Of a stretch of 64,000 bases of DNA, positions 1-8,862 are shown piece after piece. Made by a program: the position numbers and the translations under genes. Every line of letters begins with the position of its first letter. Within the stretch, counting starts at the first letter, position 1. This DNA is from Bacillus cereus (GTDB taxonomy: Bacteria > Bacillota > Bacilli > Bacillales > Bacillaceae_G). The notes beneath the pieces are model-generated. The model searched no databases. It saw only the letters and a program-made list of their open reading frames with translations, and was not told where the DNA came from. The stretch lies in NCBI RefSeq assembly GCF_002584535.1, contig NZ_NUOT01000012.1:1-64000 (forward strand), in the 5' to 3' direction.

Positions 1-895
1 ACTCTTTATTTTCTTGTTTAGACTCTTTACCGTTGTTTTCTTGCTGATGCCCATTATTTCCTTTTGATTGCTGGGGTTGCTGTTCCTGGGATTGCTTTTG
101 TTCTATTTGCTCTTGCTTCTCAAATCTTTCTTCTTTTACAGGAGACAAATCCGCTGATGCATCGGATGATGACTTTGGTTGCGAATGTCTCTCCTGAGGG
201 TGTTCCTCCTGATTAGACGGCGGTGCAGGAGGAGTAAGCGATTTCTTCTTCTCATTCTCTTGCTTTATATAGACGCCTGTGCTGACTCCTGCTTTCTTGG
301 CATTCTCTCGCACTTGCATCGTACTGCTTTGATATACGACTGTAACATGTTTTGTCTCATACTCTTTCTTTAATTCTTGCATAGCCTTTTCCAACTGGGG
401 TTCTAGCGACTTGTCCTTTGTAACAGCTGTTAGCATAACTTGCTTGTCATTCGTTAAGTATCCATCCTCTTGACTTTGCTTTACAATGGTACGTACTACG
501 TCTTGCAAAGGTTTATTTTTCCATCGTTTCATTTCTTTTAAAATGCGCTTTCCATCATCATTACAAGCTCGCAAATCTATAACACGAAGATCCTTTGTTA
601 CGCTTGCCTCTAAACTGGGATTAATATCAATTGAGACATAAGCGAATGCTTTTTCTTCCGGTTGGTAGTAGAAAAACAGAAACACACATAGAAAACAAGC
701 AACAAGTAATGATACAGGCTTTAAAAAAGAAGGGATTGAAAAACGCGGTACTCTTTGTTCTTGTTCGTTAAACGAGATTTCCTCTCCAATCATATAAGAG
801 TGCGATTTTCTTTTAAACGTAATAAACTCTCCATCCGGAGTTAACACAACTACGCTACGTTTTTTTATATCCATCACAATCCCTTTATTCATCAT
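1..895 (-). CDS. rsgI: Anti-sigma-I factor RsgI, C-terminus cut by window edge
   Basis: Membrane anti-sigma factor that holds SigI inactive. Translating the complement from the ATG at 895 gives an open frame to the window edge. Residues 1-50 match the cytoplasmic RsgI_N domain (starts MMNKGIVMDIKKRS). A membrane helix lies at about 58-77, followed by the typical outer-face segment AYVSIDINPSLEAS. The visible C-terminal part is a low-complexity Q/E/K/S-rich stretch. The start overlaps the end of sigI (sigI stops at 885), as expected for translational coupling of sigma and anti-sigma. The true end and any sensory C-terminal domain lie outside the window. A second ATG directly follows the first, so the start may be one codon later. 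Confidence 0.9.
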   Translation of the reverse strand, partial: MMNKGIVMDIKKRSVVVLTPDGEFITFKRKSHSYMIGEEISFNEQEQRVPRFSIPSFLKPVSLLVACFLCVFLFFYYQPEEKAFAYVSIDINPSLEASVTKDLRVIDLRACNDDGKRILKEMKRWKNKPLQDVVRTIVKQSQEDGYLTNDKQVMLTAVTKDKSLEPQLEKAMQELKKEYETKHVTVVYQSSTMQVRENAKKAGVSTGVYIKQENEKKKSLTPPAPPSNQEEHPQERHSQPKSSSDASADLSPVKEERFEKQEQIEQKQSQEQQPQQSKGNNGHQQENNGKESKQENKE

Positions 896-1607
896 GCTTC
901 CCCCCTCTTATATAATCAAGAATATATGTATAGTTGTTTGCAAAGATAATACACATTGCAATAATATATTTTCTATGCCGCTCCAACGTTTTCCGACTTG
1001 CCCTAACACGCGGTTCAATGTGTTTAAGCGGTAACTTTTTCTTTCGGAACAGCTCTTCCATCATTTTCTCTTCTTTTATAATAATCTTTACAATTTCTAT
1101 TAAGTGCTCACGCGTATCACGATGCTTTGGAGATTCCTTAGCAAGCTCTGAAAATGTGATTTTAAACTCAGCTAGCACAATTTGAAAATGAAGAATTTCC
1201 TCCTTACGGTTTCTGTTTTCCATCTCTTTCATATACTCCGTAAGCGATACCTGCATTTCTACCATTTCCTCTTGCTGGTCTTCTTTTAAAAAGACGAGAT
1301 TATGCTTAGACTCCTTGCGTATATAGTCAATTACATCTCTTTTTATAAGAAGCTCAGCAAACGCTAGAAAAGATTTTCCTTTTTTATATGAATACTGTTC
1401 AATTGCTTGATTAAACGCAAACAATCCAATGCTATATTCATCATCCTGCTCCGTAATATACCGGCAGCAGACAGACGAGATTGATTTTCGAATAAAAGGC
1501 CGATACTGTGCGATAAAAGCTTCCTTATCTCCTCCGTTGTTTTGTATGTTAAATACGATATCTTCTATGGTCGGTTTGTTTATGATCTTCATCACTAAAC
1601 TCAACAC
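885..1607 (-). CDS. sigI: RNA polymerase sigma factor SigI
   Basis: Alternative sigma-70-like factor linked in Bacillus to heat and cell-envelope stress. The protein is about 240 aa, the normal SigI length. The sigma-2-like part holds DDEYSIGLFAFNQAIEQY, and a SigI-type C-terminal DNA-binding region has RASRKTLERHRKYI. I chose the GTG at 1607 because a strong GGAGGGGGA ribosome site sits 7-9 nt upstream. A TTG at 1637 would place that site inside the gene, and an internal ATG at 1592 is the other option. It overlaps rsgI downstream. Only about 35 nt separate it from the hairpin that follows the DUF5667 gene, so it probably has no promoter of its own and depends on readthrough. Confidence 0.9.
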   Translation of the reverse strand: MLSLVMKIINKPTIEDIVFNIQNNGGDKEAFIAQYRPFIRKSISSVCCRYITEQDDEYSIGLFAFNQAIEQYSYKKGKSFLAFAELLIKRDVIDYIRKESKHNLVFLKEDQQEEMVEMQVSLTEYMKEMENRNRKEEILHFQIVLAEFKITFSELAKESPKHRDTREHLIEIVKIIIKEEKMMEELFRKKKLPLKHIEPRVRASRKTLERHRKYIIAMCIIFANNYTYILDYIRGGKHDE

Positions 1608-1643
1608 TAGTAATCCCCCTCCCTCCTTTTGCTTCAAATAGCA

Positions 1644-1670
1644 AAATGGTCACTAAAAAAGTGACCATTT
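1644..1670 (-). terminator. Hairpin between DUF5667 gene and sigI
   Basis: Perfect 10-bp inverted repeat (AAATGGTCAC / GTGACCATTT) with a 7-nt loop, just after the DUF5667 stop codon. The T-tract on the minus strand is weak (TTTTGCTATTTG). It may therefore act as a partial terminator or processing site that sets the ratio of DUF5667 to sigI-rsgI message. Confidence 0.55.
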
Positions 1671-1685
1671 CACCACATTTTCTTA

Positions 1686-2726
1686 CTACTTTTCTTTGTG
1701 CTTGTCCTCTTTCTGTTCTTCATGCTTTTCGTGACCGACCTTTTTACCGTTGTCTTGATGATCATTCTTTTCTGTTTGACCCTTTTGGTTTGATTGCTCA
1801 TGCTTCTCATGAGAAATAGCCGGTTTATGTGCTGGTTGCGCTGGCTGTGCTGGTTTTGCTGACTGTGCCGGTTGTGCTGGTTGCGCTGGTTTTGCTGGCT
1901 GTGCCGGTTGCGCTGGTTTTGCTGGCTGTGCCGGTTGTGCTGGCTGTGCCGGTTGCGCTGGTTTTGCTGACTGTGCCGGTTGTGCTGGTTTTGCTGGTTG
2001 CGCTGGTTTTGCTGGCTGTGTTGCTTGTGCTGGTTGCGTTACTTGTTCTGGTTGTGTTACTTGTTCTGGTTGCGTTACTTGTTCTGGTTGCGTTACTTGT
2101 TCTGGTTGTGCTGGAGTTACTTCTGTATTTTGATCTGATTTCTTGTTTTCTTTTGCAATAGCGTCCGCTTGTTTTTCTTGCTCTTTCTCTATTTTAGCTG
2201 CAATCTTTGAAAAACTCTTCTCTATATTTTTGGTAATTGCGGCTTTTGCTTTCGGATTTTTCACTTGATCTAGCACTTTTGCTAATGCTTCGATGTTGTT
2301 TCCGATGTGCACTTTTACTTTCGCTCCTTCTTTTTCTTCTTCGTCAGCAGATTTTTCTGTTTCTGCTTTCTCTTCGCCAGAAAGCTTATCTGCTTTTTCT
2401 AAGTCTTCCGCCGCTTTTTCTAATGTATCTTGTGTAAGATTTCCTTTTCCTTTTTCAATTAGTACACTTGCTTCAGTAATTCGTTCTGCGGCTTGCTCAG
2501 ACAGTAGCTTCGCTTTCTCTAAATCGTTTGTCGCAAGAGCCATTTTAATATCTTCAACCATAGTTTTCACAAAATAAAAAACGTCACCTTGTACTAAAGA
2601 TGGTTTTTCTGTTTCCGTTGTTTTTATCGCATATGTGTTTTCACTAGCATACGCTGCTGTTCCCATCAGAAACAGGCTGCATGCCATCATAGTTACCATG
2701 GTGCCTTTTAACAGTGTTTTTTTCAT
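1686..2726 (-). CDS. Secreted DUF5667 protein with P/A/Q-rich repeat tail
   Basis: Exported protein of 346 aa, function unknown. The ATG at 2726 has a GGGGGA ribosome site; an upstream ATG at 2756 is poorly placed. Residues 1-29 form a signal peptide ([20 protein letters not shown]..., ends near AYA). The next 110 or so residues match the helical DUF5667 domain ([19 protein letters not shown]). An E/K-rich linker follows, then tandem EQVTQP and AQPAKP repeats, and a His/Lys-rich C-terminus. The tail resembles wall-spanning low-complexity segments. Its position just before sigI-rsgI and a sigma-I-like promoter upstream suggest that it is the first gene of the sigI unit. No LPXTG sorting motif is visible. 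Confidence 0.75.
   Translation of the reverse strand: MKKTLLKGTMVTMMACSLFLMGTAAYASENTYAIKTTETEKPSLVQGDVFYFVKTMVEDIKMALATNDLEKAKLLSEQAAERITEASVLIEKGKGNLTQDTLEKAAEDLEKADKLSGEEKAETEKSADEEEKEGAKVKVHIGNNIEALAKVLDQVKNPKAKAAITKNIEKSFSKIAAKIEKEQEKQADAIAKENKKSDQNTEVTPAQPEQVTQPEQVTQPEQVTQPEQVTQPAQATQPAKPAQPAKPAQPAQSAKPAQPAQPAQPAQPAKPAQPAQPAKPAQPAQPAQSAKPAQPAQPAHKPAISHEKHEQSNQKGQTEKNDHQDNGKKVGHEKHEEQKEDKHKEK
1820..2125 (-). repeat. Tandem coding repeats (AQPAKP and EQVTQP units)
   Basis: In-frame short tandem repeats within the DUF5667 gene. About four 18-bp EQVTQP units are followed by many 9-18-bp PAQ/PAK units. The near-identical DNA suggests recent expansion by slippage and probable length variation between strains. 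The open frame on the opposite strand here is an artefact of this composition. Confidence 0.85.
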
Positions 2727-2764
2727 AATGATTTTTCCCCCATTTTCTTTCTTCACTATATATA

Positions 2765-2794
2765 TTCGGAGGAAATAAAAATTTTATGGGGGTC
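2765..2794 (-). promoter_or_regulatory. Candidate sigma-I promoter
   Basis: Reading on the minus strand, GACCCCC (2794-2788) is followed after 19 nt by CGAA (2768-2765), about 40 nt before the DUF5667 start. CCCCC and CGAA are the core -35 and -10 elements described for sigma-I promoters. The spacer looks long, which lowers confidence. Confidence 0.4.
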
Positions 2795-2961
2795 AAAAAA
2801 ATATTTTTTTATAAAAATAGATAAATAATTTTTTCAAAAATAAAAAACTGACAATTCCATCAATTTTTCATAGATTCATATGTAAAAATACTCGTATTCA
2901 TTTTATCTCAGTTCTGGTGCAAAAATGTTTGATCACATATATAAAAGATGGGAGCCCTACG

Positions 2962-3117
2962 ATGAACAACACTCAAACTTTAACGCCCCCAAGTAACTCT
3001 GAGGAAAACCAAAGAAATATTAGCTCGCAAACATTAAGGGGCATTGGACTCATTGTATTAATTAGTGGTTATACCATTGTCACACTCTCTGAAGTAGGTG
3101 AACTGAAGAACCTTTGA
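2962..3117 (+). CDS. Possible 51-aa small membrane protein
   Basis: Short open frame beginning at an ATG with a GGGAG ribosome site 7 nt upstream. The protein has a polar Asn/Ser/Gln-rich N-terminus (MNNTQTLTPPSNSEENQ) and one hydrophobic segment (IGLIVLISGYTIVTL). I recognise no family. The first 30 residues lack any domain signature, and the gene stands alone between two convergent or divergent units, so it could be spurious. A poly-T run 40 nt after the stop could help termination. Confidence 0.35.
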   Translation: MNNTQTLTPPSNSEENQRNISSQTLRGIGLIVLISGYTIVTLSEVGELKNL

Positions 3118-3177
3118 ATGAACCCAGGCACTAGCAATACATTAGCTGAAGCAGACGTTTTTTTTTTAATGGAATAT

Positions 3178-3212
3178 AAAAAGCGAATCATTATAAAAAC
3201 GATTCGCTTTTT
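3178..3212. terminator. Bidirectional terminator
   Basis: Inverted repeat AAAAAGCGAATC / GATTCGCTTTTT with an 11-nt loop. T-runs on either strand fit a shared terminator for the MFS gene ending at 3223 (minus) and the small frame on the plus strand. Confidence 0.8.
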
Positions 3213-3222
3213 ATATATTTCC

Positions 3223-4482
3223 TTATCCTATATGAGGTATGTTTTCTTCACGGTATTCTGTCCTACTAATTGCTTTTCTAAATAATAAAATACTACTTAC
3301 ACCCACTAGAAAATAAACGAAGCTCATTCCCCATGATGCTATAAAAGAACCTAGCATAATGCCTAATGCGCCATTCATTTTGGCTACTTGAAAAACCATT
3401 CCGTTAATCGCCATATAAGAACTTCTCGCATTATCTGGTACCATGTCTGCCATAATGGATTGACGAACCGGCACATACATCATCTCACCAACCGTTTGAA
3501 AAAGCCCTGCTATTAATAAAATCCACAAACTATTACTCGATCCAAGTATTGTAAATCCAACTGTATAGATAAACAAGCCAACATATAGAATTTTCAAGTC
3601 ATTAAAACGTTTCATCATTTTAATCACAAGCGCTGAAAATAAAACAATCAAAATCGTATTCTCTGCGGAAATCCAACTTAGCATACGGATACCTGTTAGA
3701 TCAAAACGAATATCGTTGCCAAATGCAAAGTGCATCGTTTCAAATTCTTTTTGCAAGCGTACACCTAAATAATTATTGATCTGAAATTCTAACGATAACG
3801 TACATATACTTGCCAAACAAAATATCAAAAATGCCCTGTCTGTCATAACAACCTTGTAATTTTCAGCCATTTCTTTTAAAACATGCTTCTGTTTTGTCTT
3901 TTGCTGAGTAACATATACTTCTTCCATATATGCTGTAATCAAATACAATGTCAGTAATGCTACTACTGTTAATACGACAAACAGTTGAAAGCGATAGTGT
4001 TCAAATAATAACCCTCCAAATATCGCTCCAATCGCAATAGACAAGTTGATTGCCCAATAATTGATACTGTACATTACCTTTCTATTCTCTGGTGTACTCA
4101 CATCAATTAACATCGCCTCTGTCGCCGGGTTCATAAGCCCTGAACCAAGGTTATTCATTAACATAAACACGAAAGTAAGCCAAGGTGAATCTACATAATC
4201 TGAATTTGCAATTCCCATACAAGCAATTGAAACAACTTGTATCACTTGTCCTATAACCATAACCTTTTTTCGCCCTAATCGATCTCCAATATAACCGCCA
4301 TAAAGCCCGATAATTAACGCTGCCATTACGTTCACTAATAATAAAACGCCTGCAAGAGCACTTCCGAGTTTTACTGAAAAATAAATTGCCATAAACGGGA
4401 AAATCATCGTTGATACCGTACGTGTTAAAAATGAAGTTATAATTCTAATTTTTATATTCCGATGCATGCTCCAAAATCCCAT
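3223..4482 (-). CDS. MFS transporter, drug-efflux type
   Basis: Integral membrane carrier of 419 aa with about 12 predicted helices. The loop 2-3 motif is GGYIGDRLGRKKVM (about residues 61-75), the MFS signature. An AAGGGGGAGAG site precedes the ATG. It is transcribed divergently from the SgrR-like regulator at 4590 across a 107-bp gap. In many Firmicutes such pairs are a regulator and its export pump, and in enterobacteria the related sgrR sits beside a sugar efflux gene. The substrate cannot be told from sequence. The central loop is unusually long and charged (THFAFGNDIRFDLT region), typical of this subgroup rather than a defect. Confidence 0.85.
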   Translation of the reverse strand: MGFWSMHRNIKIRIITSFLTRTVSTMIFPFMAIYFSVKLGSALAGVLLLVNVMAALIIGLYGGYIGDRLGRKKVMVIGQVIQVVSIACMGIANSDYVDSPWLTFVFMLMNNLGSGLMNPATEAMLIDVSTPENRKVMYSINYWAINLSIAIGAIFGGLLFEHYRFQLFVVLTVVALLTLYLITAYMEEVYVTQQKTKQKHVLKEMAENYKVVMTDRAFLIFCLASICTLSLEFQINNYLGVRLQKEFETMHFAFGNDIRFDLTGIRMLSWISAENTILIVLFSALVIKMMKRFNDLKILYVGLFIYTVGFTILGSSNSLWILLIAGLFQTVGEMMYVPVRQSIMADMVPDNARSSYMAINGMVFQVAKMNGALGIMLGSFIASWGMSFVYFLVGVSSILLFRKAISRTEYREENIPHIG

Positions 4483-4589
4483 TTGTTCTCTCCCCCTTAT
4501 GTGTATTCATTTTACTTTGAAAAAAAGGGAGAAAAAGGTTAGAATATTCTAAAGAATTTCCCCTTTTAGAAAGAAGGAGTCGTTTAAAC

Positions 4590-6341
4590 ATGAAAGTGAT
4601 GGACTACTATATTCAACTACGATTGCATGATCCAGAAAAACAGTACATACATAATAGCTTGCAAGAACTAGCCGATATTTTATACTGCAGTACAAAAAAC
4701 GTGAAAATTGTACTTAGAAAAATGACTGAAGAAAAGTTAATTACGTGGATACCAGGACGTGGACGAGGAAATAAAAGTGAAATTCTCTTTCACCATACCA
4801 TTTCAGAAATAGTTATTCCCTATGCCGAATTCCTATTACAACAAGATAAATTAAAGGAAGTATTTCTTCTTTTGAAAGAACCGTTTCCTATTTCCCTTCG
4901 AAAAGGTTTAGAAGACAAACTACAACAACATTTTGGATACAGACCTTTAAACGATATGTATGACGTGTTAAAGATACCTTGTTCGAGAAAGATATTACCG
5001 CTTGATCCAGCATTTGCAGCTGTCACAACAGAGGGTCACCTCATTAGTCAAATTTTTGATACGTTAGTTGTTTACAACTACGCCACAGAAGAAATTGAGC
5101 CACATCTCGCTCATACTTGGGAAGTGAGTGATGATCAACTTACATGGACTTTTCATTTACGCAAAGGCGTTCAATTTCATAATGGAACCATTTTATCTTC
5201 TAAAGATGTTCAATTTTCATTTGAAAGACTACGGTGTGTTCACTCTCCCTACGCTTGGCTAACAGAAGAGATTGTACAGATTGGAACACCATCACCATTT
5301 CAAGTAAGCTTTCATTTGCGAAAGCCAAACTTGTTTTTCCTACATTATGTAAGTTCAATACAATTAGCTATTCTACCTCATGATGCAGAAATACAGAATC
5401 ATCATTATATCGGGACAGGCGCATTTCAATTACATTGTTATGATGATGATCAAGTTATATTAGAAGCATTTGCCGATTATTTTAAAGAACGTGCTTTACT
5501 TGATCGTATTGAATTTTGGCGGATTCCGGAACATGCACAAATACATACACATTATGAACTGCCAAATACTGAACATACAAAAGAACACGAAGTACAAATA
5601 GAAGAAACCGGCTGTATATATGCTGCATTCAACTTTACAAAACCCGGTCCCCATCATGATATTTATTTTCGAAAAGCTTGGAGAGAGCTATATGATGTTG
5701 AATCGATTATTCGCGATTTACAAGGAACGCGCACAATTCCCGCATTCAGCTTCTTTCCAGAGAGAAGTCGGATAGCAGAAAAACAATTCTATTCTTTACA
5801 GAAGGCTAAATATTACTTACAGAAGAGTACCTATCAAGGTGAAACTATACATATGTATTTCTTCTCCTTTAAAGATAGTGCCCGTGATGCCATCTGGCTA
5901 AAAGAACGTTGCCAAGCCTTAGGCATACAAGTGGAATTGCACCCTTTTCCAGTCTCAGACTACTCGGATCGTTCTATTGATCAACACGCAGATATTATTT
6001 TAATGGGAGAAGTTTTGAATTCAGATATAGAAATAGCTTTTCTCAATATATTTAAAAGTAAAAGCTGCTTTATTAATCGATTTATGCATTCCCACTACAA
6101 AAAGCAGATTGATTGTTTACTAGATACGTTCTTAGCAGAAGAGAATAAAGAAAAGCGCTATAAACTTATGTATGAGATTGAAGATTTTCTTCAAACAGAA
6201 TATATTGTTCTATTTAATTATCATGTTTTTAAGAAGAAAACATATCCCTCTTCTTTGAAAAACGTAACAATTGACTCTTTTGGTTGGACCGATTTTTCAA
6301 AGCTCTGGATTCATCCTACGGAATCAGCTAAAGAGTATTGA
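4590..6341 (+). CDS. SgrR-like transcriptional regulator with solute-binding domain
   Basis: Cytoplasmic regulator of 583 aa. The N-terminal 100 or so residues form a winged-helix region of the SgrR_N type (SLQELADILYCSTKNVKIVLRK is a helix-turn-helix). The rest is an SBP_bac_5 fold related to peptide-binding proteins (LTWTFHLRKGVQFHNG, then FSFERL). No signal peptide is present, so the binding domain is an internal ligand sensor. Strong ribosome site AAGAAGGAG. The divergent MFS gene is the probable target. Enterobacterial SgrR works with the small RNA SgrS, but nothing like SgrS is seen here, so the name reflects domain architecture rather than a proven sugar-phosphate role. Confidence 0.85.
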   Translation: MKVMDYYIQLRLHDPEKQYIHNSLQELADILYCSTKNVKIVLRKMTEEKLITWIPGRGRGNKSEILFHHTISEIVIPYAEFLLQQDKLKEVFLLLKEPFPISLRKGLEDKLQQHFGYRPLNDMYDVLKIPCSRKILPLDPAFAAVTTEGHLISQIFDTLVVYNYATEEIEPHLAHTWEVSDDQLTWTFHLRKGVQFHNGTILSSKDVQFSFERLRCVHSPYAWLTEEIVQIGTPSPFQVSFHLRKPNLFFLHYVSSIQLAILPHDAEIQNHHYIGTGAFQLHCYDDDQVILEAFADYFKERALLDRIEFWRIPEHAQIHTHYELPNTEHTKEHEVQIEETGCIYAAFNFTKPGPHHDIYFRKAWRELYDVESIIRDLQGTRTIPAFSFFPERSRIAEKQFYSLQKAKYYLQKSTYQGETIHMYFFSFKDSARDAIWLKERCQALGIQVELHPFPVSDYSDRSIDQHADIILMGEVLNSDIEIAFLNIFKSKSCFINRFMHSHYKKQIDCLLDTFLAEENKEKRYKLMYEIEDFLQTEYIVLFNYHVFKKKTYPSSLKNVTIDSFGWTDFSKLWIHPTESAKEY

Positions 6342-6551
6342 AATCAAATTAATTAACTATTTATATATCCATGTTATATTTCCGACATATAAGTCGCATT
6401 TATGAAAACAAAAGAAGTTCTTCACTCATTTTCTCCTTCTGTTTTCACATGACATGGGGCTAAATGATCGGTCCCCTTCCCCTCTTAAAAGAAATGGTTT
6501 TATGTCGATCTTTCAATCCGCATTTATATAATATGAATAACTTGCATAACC

Positions 6552-6583
6552 GTAAAACCTCAATTTGAAGATTGAGGTTTTAC
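6552..6583. terminator. Intergenic terminator
   Basis: Perfect 12-bp inverted repeat GTAAAACCTCAA / TTGAGGTTTTAC with an 8-nt loop, between convergent genes. The rest of 6342-6603 is AT-rich with no gene or motif I recognise. Confidence 0.75.
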
Positions 6584-6603
6584 TAGCTATTTATTTCTAA
6601 AAT

Positions 6604-7158
6604 TCAGAAAATGTTTACCACTTCTTTTAAATGCATTTCAAGTTCTTCTAAAAACGTATCAATGTTAGGGTTTTTGACTACATCATAGCACGCAAAACTC
6701 TTTAAAGGTTTCATGCCAATAAATTTCTGCACTCGGTGCAAGTGACTGATTGCTTCTTCTAAATTCTCACCCTCAAAAAATTGCGAAGGATCTTGAAATG
6801 CTTTCTTGGTTGCATTCCATGTAGTAGAAAACATATATTGTTTCTCTGTTAGTAATCCTCCTGTGCCATATTGATCTGCCCCTTTAAAAAACAAACCATA
6901 CTCATAGACTTCATCCATATACGTTTTAAATAACCCCGGAACACTAAACCAATAGATTGGCGTTTGATAGATTATAATATCTGCCCACAAAAATTTTTGT
7001 TGTTCTTCCTTAATATTGTATCCATCTTGGATAATCGTTGTTTTCACATGATTCTTTTCACTTAGTAAGCTGACCATGTGATCAACCAATGTTTGATTTA
7101 ATTTCCCTCCGTCTGCACTATATTTTTGATGACCATTTATGATTAATATGTTTTTCAT
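6604..7158 (-). CDS. NAD(P)H-dependent flavin quinone reductase, MdaB-like
   Basis: Soluble flavodoxin-fold oxidoreductase of 184 aa. It fits the MdaB/NQO group that reduces quinones by two electrons. Visible features are the opening beta strand MKNILIINGHQKY with the nucleotide loop, IIIYQTPIYWFSVPGLFKTYMD (the FMN-binding loop with the PxxWxxxP pattern), and FSTTWNA near residue 110. AAAGGAGAG precedes the ATG. It lies 50 nt downstream of the SnoaL-like lipoprotein gene on the same strand, so both may be co-transcribed and controlled by the divergent HxlR regulator, a family that often responds to quinones, aldehydes or disulfide stress. Confidence 0.85.
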   Translation of the reverse strand: MKNILIINGHQKYSADGGKLNQTLVDHMVSLLSEKNHVKTTIIQDGYNIKEEQQKFLWADIIIYQTPIYWFSVPGLFKTYMDEVYEYGLFFKGADQYGTGGLLTEKQYMFSTTWNATKKAFQDPSQFFEGENLEEAISHLHRVQKFIGMKPLKSFACYDVVKNPNIDTFLEELEMHLKEVVNIF

Positions 7159-7210
7159 CGTGTTTCTCTCCTTTATCTTTATTGAATTTTATATTTACAT
7201 TCTCTATTAT

Positions 7211-7789
7211 TTAATTCTCAGCTACTACTCCAAGTTGTTGCATAAGAGTAAGATTATCTTCTAAATGCCAGTCTTCAGTAATTTTCCCATCCTTAATGCG
7301 CAAAATATCTATTGCAAGAAAGTTAATTGGCTTTCCATTATGTGTTCCTGTAAAGGATAAACGAGCTGTAACCTTATCACCAACCACTAATAAATCCTCG
7401 ATCGCGCAATGTATATCCGGAACAACTTTACGAAAGTTTTTTGCAGCAAATGCTAAGCCTTCGGGACCTTGCGGGCGTCCTTTTGGCAACGTATTATCAA
7501 AGAATTTCTCTGTAACGGTTTGTGGAATAAGATCCGCATTGCCAGTATTCCAAAATGCATAAAAACGTTGGGCTGCATGAATCATTGCTGTAGCTTCTTT
7601 TTGACTTAATGAAGGATCGATTGTCATTGTCTTAGGTTCTGGCATGTCTTTCAACAACTGAATTTCACTTTTAGAAGTAGACGTTTTTGTATTACTGCAT
7701 GCAGTAAACACGGTACCGATTATGACAATGCAAATTACAAGGAAACTAAATGACCACCATACCTTTTTTGTTCCATTTTTCATTTTCAT
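7211..7789 (-). CDS. Ester cyclase / SnoaL-like protein, probable lipoprotein
   Basis: Protein of 192 aa. The ATG at 7789 has AAGGGGGTGA about 8 nt upstream; the GTG at 7798 would overlap that site. A hydrophobic helix at about residues 11-29 ends in FTACS, a loose lipobox, so the protein is either lipid-anchored or simply membrane-tethered. The remainder is a SnoaL/NTF2-like cone (AAQRFYAFWNTGNADLIPQ, then ILRIKDGKITEDWHLED), the fold of polyketide cyclases and many non-enzymatic ligand binders. The catalytic Asp/His pattern IKDGKITEDWHLED is kept. It faces the HxlR gene across a 169-bp divergent promoter region, suggesting joint control. Confidence 0.75.
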   Translation of the reverse strand: MKMKNGTKKVWWSFSFLVICIVIIGTVFTACSNTKTSTSKSEIQLLKDMPEPKTMTIDPSLSQKEATAMIHAAQRFYAFWNTGNADLIPQTVTEKFFDNTLPKGRPQGPEGLAFAAKNFRKVVPDIHCAIEDLLVVGDKVTARLSFTGTHNGKPINFLAIDILRIKDGKITEDWHLEDNLTLMQQLGVVAEN

Positions 7790-7958
7790 TATAGTCACCC
7801 CCTTAGTTTAGAAATCATTTGTGGTTCCTAATACTATTTTATATGTAGTAATTTCCCTTTTGGAAGTAGTGATATTTTTTACATATAGTTACTAAAAGGA
7901 TAGTTTTGTGATACTATAAAGCAAATCAATTCAAAAAAATTTTATGGAGGCTATTTCC

Positions 7959-8297
7959 ATGAGCAATATAGATCCGATTGTATTAACGAAAGGTTCACCT
8001 GGTATACCTTGTCCTATTGCAAAAACACTCGACGCAATTGGAACAAAATGGACATTTTTAATTATTCGTGATCTTCTTATTGAAGGAACATTGCGATTTA
8101 GTGATCTACTAAAATCAATGGATGGTATCAGCCCAAAAACACTTTCACTTCGCCTTAAAGAATTAGAAAGTCAAGGTATTGTAACGAGAACGGTATATCC
8201 TGAGGTTCCTCCCCGAGTGGAATATACTCTCACGGATAAAGGGAAACAATTGGAAGGTATTTTTATCGAATTAAAGCGCTTTGGGCTCACTTTATAA
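7959..8297 (+). CDS. HxlR-family transcriptional regulator
   Basis: Winged-helix DNA-binding protein of 112 aa. The HxlR pattern is clear: PCPIAKTLDAIGTKWTFLII, then LRFSDLLKSM, GISPKTLSLRLKELESQGI (recognition helix) and RVEYTLTDKG (wing). One cysteine near the N-terminus (GIPCPI) is the position used for redox or electrophile sensing in relatives such as HypR and YodB. The ATG at 7959 has TGGAGG 9 nt upstream; an ATG at 7944 would overlap that site. It probably represses the divergent lipoprotein and quinone-reductase genes. Confidence 0.88.
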   Translation: MSNIDPIVLTKGSPGIPCPIAKTLDAIGTKWTFLIIRDLLIEGTLRFSDLLKSMDGISPKTLSLRLKELESQGIVTRTVYPEVPPRVEYTLTDKGKQLEGIFIELKRFGLTL

Positions 8298-8299
8298 AG

Positions 8300-8455
8300 T
8301 AGGGGATTTCTTCATCACCCACTGATTATTAGCCCTCACCAATCGGGCTTTTACGGGCAGTTTATCTCCCACCGAACATTCTAGCCACTGGCACTGGACA
8401 ATGCTTTAGCTGAATTTTGAGGTGGGAGTATTACTGCCCGCATAGTGAGATAAAA
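8300..8455 (+). repeat. Dispersed B. cereus-type repeat, copy A
   Basis: Non-coding element with long imperfect arms at 8354-8373 and 8421-8440 (CGGGCAG-N5-CTCCCACC and its complement). It ends in GCATAGTGAGATAAA. A 35-nt block at 8369-8404 recurs with one mismatch at 25204-25239, and the 3' end recurs near 23560, 10165 and 58975. It resembles the short bcr-type interspersed repeats of this group, but the exact class was not checked. Confidence 0.65.
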
Positions 8456-8457
8456 TA

Positions 8458-8506
8458 AAAAGGAGATGACAGCCTATACACAAATATGCGGCGGTCAATC
8501 TCCTTT
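8458..8506. terminator. Terminator-like hairpin after hxlR-type gene
   Basis: Arms AAAGGAGATGAC / GTCAATCTCCTTT surround a 24-nt loop, followed by TGTTATTTAT. It probably ends the HxlR transcript. From 8507 to 8784 the sequence is AT-rich with no gene seen. Confidence 0.5.
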
Positions 8507-8784
8507 GTTATTTATCTTTGATTGATAGGAATGCTTAATTGCTAGATACAAAACATTCGAATTTATAATCGGAATTATAAATTCAAATCAAAAAACAAGA
8601 GATGTTTTTTGATTTGAATAGCATTCTGGAAAAGAGTAATTATGAAATCGTTTTATATTTTAAGATTGAATCTGGCAAAGCAATCCATGTTTTTACTTCC
8701 TCTCTATATCATTTTTAGCTCTTATTATCAATCTATCACCATGTTGAAAAATGGAAATACATTCCAGAACCCCTATAATTTCAC

Positions 8785-8816
8785 AAAATCCCCCTTCAAG
8801 TTCTAAGGGGCATTTT
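8785..8816 (-). terminator. Terminator of MFS efflux gene
   Basis: CCCCTT / AAGGGG stem with an 8-nt loop extended by A/T pairs, 47 nt after the stop codon at 8863 on the minus strand and followed by ATTTTG. Confidence 0.55.
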
Positions 8817-8862
8817 GCTTATTTTCAGGCTATATTTCAAAATTCACTTTACTTATTTTTCA

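Noticed and set aside
1829-2161. Long open frame on the plus strand opposite the DUF5667 gene
   Set aside because: Leu/Val repeats are the complement of the P/A/Q repeat codons; no ribosome site and no domain.
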